DNA of 64,000 bases from positions 27,778-91,777 of the forward strand of contig CACHVZ010000006.1 in NCBI GenBank assembly GCA_902583445.1, written 5' to 3'. Below, in pieces: positions 38,606 to 47,375 of this stretch (positions are counted from its first letter, which is position 1; every line of letters starts with the position of its first letter). The position numbers and the translations under genes are program-made. Below the pieces are notes generated by a model. That model searched no databases. It was given only the letters and a program-made list of their open reading frames with translations, and was not told the origin of the DNA. This DNA comes from an uncultured Bacteroidota bacterium (GTDB taxonomy: Bacteria > Bacteroidota > Bacteroidia > Flavobacteriales > Flavobacteriaceae).

Positions 38606-39851
38606 CTCCTAGGTTATGTTGTTTAATTTTTCTATACAGTGTTCTCTCAGAAATACCAAGTTCTTTAGCAGCATTTTTTCTTCTTCCATTAGTCCTGATT
38701 AAAGCTTGTCTTATCATTTCTAGTTCCTTGTCCTGAAGAGAAAGAGTTTCTTCTTCTTCAATAGTCTCAACATATTCATACTTATCCTGAGCTTTGCTCT
38801 CAAGATCAACATTCAAATCAACTGCTGAATTTTCTATTTCTTGACTATCATATGATTCATCATCACCATAAATTTTATTAATCAAGCCTTGATTCTTTTC
38901 TTTTATGTCACTGTTATCATCGCCTTGCATTATTTCAAGAGTTAACTTTTTTAGATCATTTAAGTCATTCTTCATATCAAACAAAACCTTGTAAAGGATT
39001 TCACGCTCTGATGAAAAAGAGGATGAATCTTCTTTAACATCATCAAGAGTTGCTGGAAGTTTTGAAACTTTATTTGGAAGATAATTTTTTAAAGTATCAC
39101 TTTTAAGATTTCTTTCTTTTTCTAATATTGACATTTGTTCAGCAACATTTCTTAATTGTCTAATATTACCTTTCCAATCTTGTTGACAAAGCAAATCTTG
39201 AGCAGATTCATCAAGTCTTAAGGTTGGCATATTGTATTTTTGGGCAAAATCAGATGCAAATTTTCTAAATAAGATAGGGATATCATCTTTTCTATCTCTC
39301 AATGGAGGTATGTTAATAATTATAGTACTTAGTCTGTAAAAAAGATCTTCTCTAAATTTTCCTTTTTTTATTGCCTCATCCATATTAACATTAGTTGCAG
39401 CCACTATTCTTACATTAGTTTTTTGAACTTTTGAAGATCCAACTTTAATATATTCTCCACTTTCAAGAATTCTTAAAAGTCTGACTTGAGTTGAAAGTGG
39501 AAGTTCACCAACTTCATCTAGAAATATTGTTCCTCCATCTGCTACTTCAAAATAACCACTCCTGTTTGCTGTAGCTCCTGTAAATGCTCCTTTTTCATGC
39601 CCGAATAATTCAGAATCAATTGTTCCCTCTGGAATTGCTCCACAGTTAACTGCAATATATTTTGCATGTTTTCTATGAGAATACTGATGAATAATTTTAG
39701 GAATGTTCTCTTTACCAACACCACTTTCACCTGTAACAAGGACTGATATATCGGAGTTAGCAACTTGAATTGATTTTTCAATTGCTCTATTAAGTATAGG
39801 GTTATCTCCAATTATACCAAACCTTTGTTTAACTGTTAAAACTGACTCCAT
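38589..39851 (-). CDS. sigma-54 dependent Fis-family transcriptional regulator without receiver domain
   Basis: VTGESGVGKENI Walker A, ELFGHEKGAFTGA, GGTIFLDEVGELPL, C-terminal AAKELGISERTLYRKIKQHNL. Confidence 0.92.
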   Translation of the reverse strand: MESVLTVKQRFGIIGDNPILNRAIEKSIQVANSDISVLVTGESGVGKENIPKIIHQYSHRKHAKYIAVNCGAIPEGTIDSELFGHEKGAFTGATANRSGYFEVADGGTIFLDEVGELPLSTQVRLLRILESGEYIKVGSSKVQKTNVRIVAATNVNMDEAIKKGKFREDLFYRLSTIIINIPPLRDRKDDIPILFRKFASDFAQKYNMPTLRLDESAQDLLCQQDWKGNIRQLRNVAEQMSILEKERNLKSDTLKNYLPNKVSKLPATLDDVKEDSSSFSSEREILYKVLFDMKNDLNDLKKLTLEIMQGDDNSDIKEKNQGLINKIYGDDESYDSQEIENSAVDLNVDLESKAQDKYEYVETIEEEETLSLQDKELEMIRQALIRTNGRRKNAAKELGISERTLYRKIKQHNLGDVSEF

Positions 39852-41236
39852 TATACTTTGGCTTTTAATTGATTAATATTTCCAATTAGAGTTGCAGTTG
39901 TGCAATCACTAATATTAACATTTACAGTATCACCCAATTTAAAATTGTATTTAGGAAAAACAACAACATTATTTTCAGTTGTTCTTCCACTCCAAAAATC
40001 ATTTGATTTTTTATATTCTTTATCTATAAGTACTTCGCAATTTTTATTTATGAAACTTTTATTTCTTTCTAGGCTATGTTTTTGTTGAAGAGTAATTATT
40101 TCCTCTAATCTTCTTTGTTTAATTTCTGGAGAGATATCATCTTTAAAGTGCCTAGCCGCGGAAGTTCCTGGTCTTTCAGAATACGCAAACATATATCCAA
40201 AATCATACTTTACTTCTTCCATAAGAGATAAAGTATCTTGATGATCTCTTTCAGTTTCAGATGGAAAACCAGTAATCATATCATGTGAAATACCACAATT
40301 AGGTATTATATCTCTAATTCTGTTTATAAGATCAAGATATTCCTCTCTGGTATGAAGTCGATTCATCTTTTTCAAAATTCTGTCACTTCCAGACTGAATT
40401 GGAAGGTGAATATAGTTACAGATATTTTTATGTTTAGACATTGTTTCAATGACATCAATTGTCATGTCCTGAGGATTAGAAGTTGAAAATCTTATTCTGA
40501 TTTCAGGAAAACTTGAAGCAACTAAGTCAAGTAAGCTTGAAAATTTTACAGAATTTTTCTTTTGCTCTTCTGTTGCCCTTTTAAAGTCTTTTTTAGGACC
40601 TCCGCCATACCATAAATAACTATCAACATTTTGTCCAAGTAATGTTATTTCCTTATAACCTTTTTGATTTAATTCATCAATCTCCCTTAAGATGCTGTCA
40701 GGGTTTCTACTTCTCTCTCTACCTCTTGTAAATGGTACAACACAAAATGTACACATGTTGTCACACCCTCTTGTAATTGACACGTATGCATTAATACCGT
40801 TATTGTGAATTCTTACTGGTGAAATATCTCCATAGGTTTCAGACTTTGATAATATAACATTAACTGCCTTTTGGTTATGATCAACCTCATCCAATAGGTT
40901 TGGAAGGTCTTTGTATGAATCTGGTCCTACAACTAGGTCAACCATCTTTTCTTCTTCAAGAAGCTTATCCTTTAACCTTTCTGCCATACAACCTAAAAGC
41001 CCTATTTTTAGATCACTATTATCCTTTTTGTAAGAATTATATGTTTTAAGTTTATTTCGAACTGTTTTTTCAGCCTTATCTCTAATTGAACAGGTATTTA
41101 ATAAAACTAGATTTGCACTCTTTGAATCATCAGTTAATTCATAGCCATCTTCTTTTAATATAGATGCAACAACCTCACTGTCAGCAAAATTCATCTGACA
41201 CCCGTATGTTTCAATAAATAAAGACTTCTTTTTGAT
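39851..41236 (-). CDS. miaB: tRNA-2-methylthio-N6-dimethylallyladenosine synthase MiaB (apparent non-canonical start)
   Basis: CDNMCTFCVVPFTRGRERSR radical SAM motif, MITGFPSET. In-frame KKKSLFIETYGCQ precedes the first ATG at 41194. Confidence 0.93.
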   Translation of the reverse strand: MKKKSLFIETYGCQMNFADSEVVASILKEDGYELTDDSKSANLVLLNTCSIRDKAEKTVRNKLKTYNSYKKDNSDLKIGLLGCMAERLKDKLLEEEKMVDLVVGPDSYKDLPNLLDEVDHNQKAVNVILSKSETYGDISPVRIHNNGINAYVSITRGCDNMCTFCVVPFTRGRERSRNPDSILREIDELNQKGYKEITLLGQNVDSYLWYGGGPKKDFKRATEEQKKNSVKFSSLLDLVASSFPEIRIRFSTSNPQDMTIDVIETMSKHKNICNYIHLPIQSGSDRILKKMNRLHTREEYLDLINRIRDIIPNCGISHDMITGFPSETERDHQDTLSLMEEVKYDFGYMFAYSERPGTSAARHFKDDISPEIKQRRLEEIITLQQKHSLERNKSFINKNCEVLIDKEYKKSNDFWSGRTTENNVVVFPKYNFKLGDTVNVNISDCTTATLIGNINQLKAKV

Positions 41237-41295
41237 AAAAATTAATTTTTAGTAAAATTACTCAATTAATTTAAATTATGCCAATTTGTCAGTAT

Positions 41296-42660
41296 TTATG
41301 AATTATAATTTTTGATTTTATCATAACCTCCAGCTATGTTTGAAAAGTTTGATATTCCATTAGCAAGAAGAATTGATGCTGCTATCATACTCCTATAGCC
41401 CCCTTTGCAGTGTACATAAAATGTTTTTTCAAAAGAAACTTTATCAATAGATTTACTTAGATCAATCAAAGGAATATTAATGGAGTTTAGTAATGATTCA
41501 CTTTTATGTTCATTTTTTGATCTTACATCAAGGATATCTTTATCATTATCTATAGTTGAGAATTTTGATGCAGATTCATTTAATACTTTACTAACAATAC
41601 CACCATTTTTAATCCAGCTATTAATTCCACCTTCTAGATATCCAATAACATTGTCAAAACCAACTCTTGATAGTCTAATTATAGCTTCTTTTTCTCTGCC
41701 TTCAGGTGCAATTAAAATTAACTTTTTAGAGACATTTTCTAATATTTCTCCAACCCATGGAGCAAATCTTCCATCTAATCCAATAAAAATTGAACCTGGT
41801 ATATGAGATGATGAAAAATCTTCAACACTTCTTACATCAAGTATTGTTATCTTTTCTTTGAGCCTGCTAGCAACTTCCTCAGCAGTTAAAGCCTTAAGAC
41901 TCCTATTAATTATTTCATCAGATTCATCATAACCTTCTTTGTTTAACAATACATTATCAGGAAAATATTTTGGAGGATCTAATAATCCGTCTAAAACCTC
42001 TTTAATAAATTCATCTTTTGTCATTTTCTCTCTAAGCGCATAGTTAGTTCTTTTTTGATCACCTAAAGTTCCAATAGTCTCTGAGCTTAGATCTTTTCCA
42101 CATGAACTTCCTTCACCATGTCCTGGATAAATAATAACATCATCACTTAGAGTCATTATCTTTTTTCTAAGGCTATCGAATAACATTGAGGCTAAATCTA
42201 TATTGCTCATACTAGAATTTTGAGATAAGTCTGGTCTACCAACATCACCTATGAAAAGAGTATCTCCGGTAAAAATAGCATGATCTTTTCCAGATGAATC
42301 TTTTAATAAATAAGTAGTACTCTCAATGGTGTGCCCTGGAGTGTGAATTGCAACTATAGTTATATCACCAATTTTAAACTCTTGATAATCTTTTGCAACT
42401 ATATTTTCAAAACTAGTTTCTGTTTTAGGTCCATATACTATTTCTGCTCCTGATTTTTTTGCAAGATTTAAATGACCACTAATAAAATCTGCATGAATGT
42501 GTGTTTCAAAAATGAATTTGATTTTTGAATTACTTGATTTAGCTTTAGATATATATATATCAGCCTCTCTTAAGGGGTCAATAATAGCTACCTCATTATT
42601 ACTCTCAATATAGTATGAACCTTGTGATAAACAATTAGTATATATTTGCTCAACTTTCAT
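41296..42660 (-). CDS. MBL-fold persulfide dioxygenase-rhodanese fusion (CstB-like)
   Basis: ETHIHADFISGHLNLAKKSGAEI, HTPGHTIEST, PGHGEGSSCGKD; two rhodanese-like regions, the second with HCKGGYRS. Confidence 0.85.
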   Translation of the reverse strand: MKVEQIYTNCLSQGSYYIESNNEVAIIDPLREADIYISKAKSSNSKIKFIFETHIHADFISGHLNLAKKSGAEIVYGPKTETSFENIVAKDYQEFKIGDITIVAIHTPGHTIESTTYLLKDSSGKDHAIFTGDTLFIGDVGRPDLSQNSSMSNIDLASMLFDSLRKKIMTLSDDVIIYPGHGEGSSCGKDLSSETIGTLGDQKRTNYALREKMTKDEFIKEVLDGLLDPPKYFPDNVLLNKEGYDESDEIINRSLKALTAEEVASRLKEKITILDVRSVEDFSSSHIPGSIFIGLDGRFAPWVGEILENVSKKLILIAPEGREKEAIIRLSRVGFDNVIGYLEGGINSWIKNGGIVSKVLNESASKFSTIDNDKDILDVRSKNEHKSESLLNSINIPLIDLSKSIDKVSFEKTFYVHCKGGYRSMIAASILLANGISNFSNIAGGYDKIKNYNS

Positions 42661-42782
42661 CTGAACACAAAATTACTTTCTTTAAAACTAACTAGCAATT
42701 ATGTTAAACAAATTTTAAAATTTTTATTTTTTTTTGATTCAAAAGAATAAATCTAGTTACATTTAGGCCCAAAAAATAAAAT

Positions 42783-45233
42783 ATGCCTAAAAATTTAGTC
42801 ATTGTTGAGTCTGCTACAAAAGCAAAGACTATTGAAAAAATTTTGGGACAAGATTTTAAAGTTGTGTCTTGTGTTGGGCATATTTCAGATCTTCCAGTTA
42901 AAGAATTAGGAGTTGATGTTGAAAATGATTTTAAACCAAAATATATAATTCCTTCAGAAAAGAAACCTGTTATAAAAGACTTAAAAAAGTATGTTAGTGA
43001 GTCTGATAAAGTTTGGTTGGCTAGTGATGAAGATAGAGAAGGAGAGGCAATTGCTTGGCATTTATATGAAAATTTAAACTTGACTAATAAAGATTATGAT
43101 CGAATAGTATTTCATGAAATAACTAAAAATGCAATTTTAGCTGCATTAGATAGTCCTAGAGAGATAAATTATAATCTTGTAAATGCTCAACAGGCAAGGA
43201 GAGTATTAGACAGATTAGTAGGTTATGAATTATCTCCAGTATTGTGGAGAAAAGTTAAGACAGGCCTTTCTGCTGGTAGAGTTCAATCCGTTTCCGTTAG
43301 ACTTATCGTTGAGAAGGAAAGAGAGATTAAAAACTTTTTAACAAATAGCACTTACAAGTCAATTGGAACTTTTAAAAGTTCCAATGGAGTCAACCTTAAG
43401 GCTGAGCTAAACAATAAATTTGATTCTGCTGATGAAGTTAAGGCATTTCTTCAAAAAAATATCAATAGTACATATACTGTTTCTAATGTAGAAAAAAAAC
43501 CAGCTAAGAAATCTCCTACACCTCCTTTTACTACATCAACGCTTCAGCAAGAGGCCTCAAGGAAATTAGGCTTTGGTGTTACTAGGACAATGTCAACTGC
43601 TCAAAAACTATATGAAGCAGGTTTAATAACATATATGAGAACAGATAGTGTTACTATATCAGAAGAAGCTAAATCATCAATTTTATCTAAAATTGAGAGT
43701 AAGTATGGAGATAGTTATGTAAATCTTAGAAATTATAAAAACAAAAATAAATCAGCTCAAGAGGCTCATGAAGCCGTTAGACCAACAGATATCTCTGTTG
43801 AAGATATTTCCTCCGATTACGATCAGCAAAGATTGTATCAACTTATATGGAGAAGGACAATTTCCTCACAAATGTCAGATGCACAAATTGAGAGAACAGT
43901 TGTTAATATCAACTCTAACTCTTTTGATGAAATATTTATTGCAAGAGGTGAAGTAATTAAATTTGATGGTTTTCTTAGAGTTTATAATGAAGGAACTGAT
44001 GATGAGACACAGGAAGAAAAAGGCACTTTACCACAATTAAATGTAAATGAAAACCTTGATTTAATTAATATTATATCAAGAGAGTCATTCTCTAGACCCC
44101 CCTCAAGGTATACCGAAGCATCTTTAGTGAAAAAATTGGAGGAACTTGGTATTGGTAGACCTGCAACTTATGCTACTACGATATCAACAATTCAAAACAG
44201 AGGTTATGTATCAAAAGGTGATAACGAAGGCCAAGAAAGGACATACAAATCTATAGAACTAAAAAATGGAGATATTATTGAGAGTACTTCAACTGAAAAG
44301 ACTGGTTCTAACAAAGGTAAGCTTGTCCCTACTGATATTGGGATAATTGTAAATGACTTTTTAGTTGATAATTTCAATAATATCCTTGATTACGGTTTTA
44401 CAGCAGAGGTTGAAAAAAGTTTTGATAAGATAGCAGATGGAAATCAAAATTGGACTGATTTAATCAAGCAATTTTATACAGATTTTCACACGAATGTAAA
44501 TATTGTAAAAGATACAGCTGAAAGACAATCTGGTGAAAAAATTTTAGGAGATGATCCAGTCTCAGGAAGAATTGTTAAGGTAAGGCTTGGAAAGTTTGGT
44601 CCAATTGCTCAAATAGGAACAGTTGATGATGAGGATAAACCAGTTTTTGCTAGCCTAACTACAGAACAGCAGTTAGACACAATAACTTTAGACGAAGCAC
44701 TAGAACTATTTAAGTTTCCTAAGGAAATTGGAACTTATAAGGGAGAGATTGTAACTGTCAATAATGGTAGATATGGACCATATTTAAAATATTCATCAAA
44801 ATCTATTTCAATACCAAAGGAAATTGATCCACATTCAGTTGATATAGACTCTGCAATTCCGCTGATTGACGAAAAGTTAAAAGCAGATGAACCTATCCAC
44901 ATTTATAACGATTTACCAGTAACAAAGGGAAAGGGTAGGTTTGGACCATTTATAAAGTGGAATGAAATGTTTATTAACGTAAATAAGACATATGACTTTG
45001 ATAATCTTACAATAGACAATATTGAAGAACTAATTGAGTTAAAATTAAAAAAGGAAAAAGAAAAATTAATTGCTGAGTGGGTTGATGAAGGCATAAAGCT
45101 TGAAAAAGGTAGATGGGGTAGGTCAGTTATCTCAATGGGTAATAAGAAAATAGAAATTCCAAAAGAAATTGACCCTAAAACTATTACATTAAATATTGCT
45201 AAAGAATATCTAAATCCAAAAAAGAAAAAATGA
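42783..45233 (+). CDS. topA: DNA topoisomerase I
   Basis: PKNLVIVESATKAKTIEKILG, SDEDREGEAIAWHL, GLSAGRVQSVSVRLI, LITYMRTDS. Confidence 0.97.
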   Translation: MPKNLVIVESATKAKTIEKILGQDFKVVSCVGHISDLPVKELGVDVENDFKPKYIIPSEKKPVIKDLKKYVSESDKVWLASDEDREGEAIAWHLYENLNLTNKDYDRIVFHEITKNAILAALDSPREINYNLVNAQQARRVLDRLVGYELSPVLWRKVKTGLSAGRVQSVSVRLIVEKEREIKNFLTNSTYKSIGTFKSSNGVNLKAELNNKFDSADEVKAFLQKNINSTYTVSNVEKKPAKKSPTPPFTTSTLQQEASRKLGFGVTRTMSTAQKLYEAGLITYMRTDSVTISEEAKSSILSKIESKYGDSYVNLRNYKNKNKSAQEAHEAVRPTDISVEDISSDYDQQRLYQLIWRRTISSQMSDAQIERTVVNINSNSFDEIFIARGEVIKFDGFLRVYNEGTDDETQEEKGTLPQLNVNENLDLINIISRESFSRPPSRYTEASLVKKLEELGIGRPATYATTISTIQNRGYVSKGDNEGQERTYKSIELKNGDIIESTSTEKTGSNKGKLVPTDIGIIVNDFLVDNFNNILDYGFTAEVEKSFDKIADGNQNWTDLIKQFYTDFHTNVNIVKDTAERQSGEKILGDDPVSGRIVKVRLGKFGPIAQIGTVDDEDKPVFASLTTEQQLDTITLDEALELFKFPKEIGTYKGEIVTVNNGRYGPYLKYSSKSISIPKEIDPHSVDIDSAIPLIDEKLKADEPIHIYNDLPVTKGKGRFGPFIKWNEMFINVNKTYDFDNLTIDNIEELIELKLKKEKEKLIAEWVDEGIKLEKGRWGRSVISMGNKKIEIPKEIDPKTITLNIAKEYLNPKKKK

Positions 45234-46351
45234 GCCTTGAGCTATTAAAACCTATTTCAGAAAATTTACTCGACGAATTAGATGAAAATCAATTACAAGG
45301 ATCACTTTTTAATAAAATAAAATTTCATAGAGACCAATCAGGTATTCCTGATATTGATTCATCAAATCTTTGCATAATTGGAATTAGTGAAACTAGAAAC
45401 TCTTATTTTGAATCTGATATACAAGATTTAAACATTCTTAGAAAGGAACTTTACAAACTAAAAGAGGGTAAATGGAAGATATCTATATCTGATTTAGGTG
45501 ATCTTCCCAATGGAAATACTGTTGAGGATACTTATCATGCTCTATATGATCTATGTAAGGAATTACATTCAAAAAAAATTACTTTAGTAATAATTGGAGG
45601 AAGCAATGATATTATTTATCCAGTCTTTAAATCTTTTGATTCTTACTCTGATAAAGTAAATATTGTATCAATTGATAATCAATTTGACTTATATCAAGAT
45701 TCAGATATAATTTCAGGTAGAACATACATGAATAAAATTATACTGGATGATTCTAACAAATTAAATGATTTTACAAATATAGGGTACCAACGACACCTAT
45801 GCTCATATAAAGAGATAGAGCTAATGGATAAATTATTCTTTGAAAAAATTTCATTGGGTGAAATTTCAGAAAACAATATGAGAGCTGAGCCAATTATTCG
45901 AGATGCCGATATAGTTGGTTTTGACATGAAATCATTATCATTCTCTGGAAACTCTAATCCTAATGGAATAGATACAAGACTTGCTTGTATATTGAGTAAA
46001 TATGCAGGTCAAAGTAATAAGACATCCTTTTTCGGATTGTTTGACTTAAATAAAAATCAGGTTTCAAATAAATTATATTCTGAAATCATTTGGTATTTTA
46101 TTGACAGTTTAAATAATAGAATAAATGAATCAAACTTTGATGATTCTCAACTGTTTTTTAAATATATAGTTCAAACTTCAGGTAGGGATATTATTTTTTA
46201 TAAAAGTAAAATTTCAGAGAGATGGTGGATGACAGTAACCTCAGCCAGTAATAATAAAATTAAATATTTACCTTGTCTTGAAAGTGATTATCACGATTCC
46301 TTGAATGACAACCTCCCTGTAAGGTGGCTAAAAGCATCAAAAAGAATTTAA
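45230..46351 (+). CDS. arginase/formimidoylglutamase-fold protein with altered metal-site motifs
   Basis: LVIIGGSNDIIYP, VNIVSIDNQFDL, DADIVGFDMKSLSFSGN; overlaps the topA stop. Confidence 0.75.
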   Translation: MSLELLKPISENLLDELDENQLQGSLFNKIKFHRDQSGIPDIDSSNLCIIGISETRNSYFESDIQDLNILRKELYKLKEGKWKISISDLGDLPNGNTVEDTYHALYDLCKELHSKKITLVIIGGSNDIIYPVFKSFDSYSDKVNIVSIDNQFDLYQDSDIISGRTYMNKIILDDSNKLNDFTNIGYQRHLCSYKEIELMDKLFFEKISLGEISENNMRAEPIIRDADIVGFDMKSLSFSGNSNPNGIDTRLACILSKYAGQSNKTSFFGLFDLNKNQVSNKLYSEIIWYFIDSLNNRINESNFDDSQLFFKYIVQTSGRDIIFYKSKISERWWMTVTSASNNKIKYLPCLESDYHDSLNDNLPVRWLKASKRI

Positions 46352-47271
46352 ATTTCTTGTAAATATCTTTCTGCATCAAGGGCTGCCATACAACCAGTTC
46401 CAGCAGCTGTAATTGCTTGTCTATAATCTTTATCTTGCACATCACCTGCAGCAAAAACTCCAGGTATATTTGTTTTTGTTGAGGTCTTGTCTGTTAATAT
46501 ATATCCGCTATCATCCATATCAACAATACCTTTAAAAATATCTGTATTTGGAGTGTGGCCAATTGCAATGAATAGACCGGTAATATTAACTTGAGAAAAC
46601 TCGTTAGTAATATTATTTTTAATTTTTATTCCTTCAACAACATTGTCCCCTAACACTTCATCTATTTCAGAATTAAAAAGCACATTAATATTTTTAAAAT
46701 TGCTTAATCTATGTTGCATTGCCTTTGAAGCTCTATAGTGATCCTTTCTTATTAGCATCGTAACATTATTACAAATTTTTGCTAAATATGTTGCCTCCTC
46801 AATAGCACTATCTCCTCCACCAACAACTGCAACATCTTGATCCTTATAAAAGAACCCATCACAAACTGCACAAGCTGAAACTCCACCTCCAATGAGTTTT
46901 TGCTCACTTGGGAGACCAAGATATTTAGCTGAAGCACCTGTACAAATTATTATTGTCTTAGATTGAATTTCATCACCATTTTGAGTGTAAATCTTATGAA
47001 TACCACCTTTTTCTTTTGAAAATTCTACTCTTGAAATAAAATCAACTTCAACTTTTGTTCCAAATCTTTCTGCTTGTTCTTTTAATTCATTCATCATGGT
47101 TGGCCCATCAACACCTTGAGGGTATCCAGGAAAGTTATCTACTTCAGTTGTAGTAGTTAATTGACCACCTGGTTCTAACCCAGTATATATTATTGGTTTA
47201 AGATCAGCTCTAGCTGCATAAATTGCCGCTGTATATCCAGCTGGCCCACTTCCTATAATGATTGTATTCAT
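46348..47271 (-). CDS. trxB: thioredoxin-disulfide reductase
   Basis: IIIGSGPAGYTAAIYAARA, SACAVCDGFFYKDQDVAVVGGGDSAIEEA, PGVFAAGDVQDKDYRQAITAAGTGCMAALDAE. Confidence 0.96.
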   Translation of the reverse strand: MNTIIIGSGPAGYTAAIYAARADLKPIIYTGLEPGGQLTTTTEVDNFPGYPQGVDGPTMMNELKEQAERFGTKVEVDFISRVEFSKEKGGIHKIYTQNGDEIQSKTIIICTGASAKYLGLPSEQKLIGGGVSACAVCDGFFYKDQDVAVVGGGDSAIEEATYLAKICNNVTMLIRKDHYRASKAMQHRLSNFKNINVLFNSEIDEVLGDNVVEGIKIKNNITNEFSQVNITGLFIAIGHTPNTDIFKGIVDMDDSGYILTDKTSTKTNIPGVFAAGDVQDKDYRQAITAAGTGCMAALDAERYLQEI

Positions 47272-47375
47272 ACTAAGATAATTGAGATTTAAATTGACTA
47301 TGTAAAATTAAGAAAACATGAGAATAAATTAATGAAAACATTATTAACTTTGTAATTTTGTTACAGAAAGATAAA

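Noticed and set aside
39542-39811. 89 aa minus-strand ORF within the sigma-54 regulator
   Set aside because: Alternative frame of a clearly coding AAA+ region.
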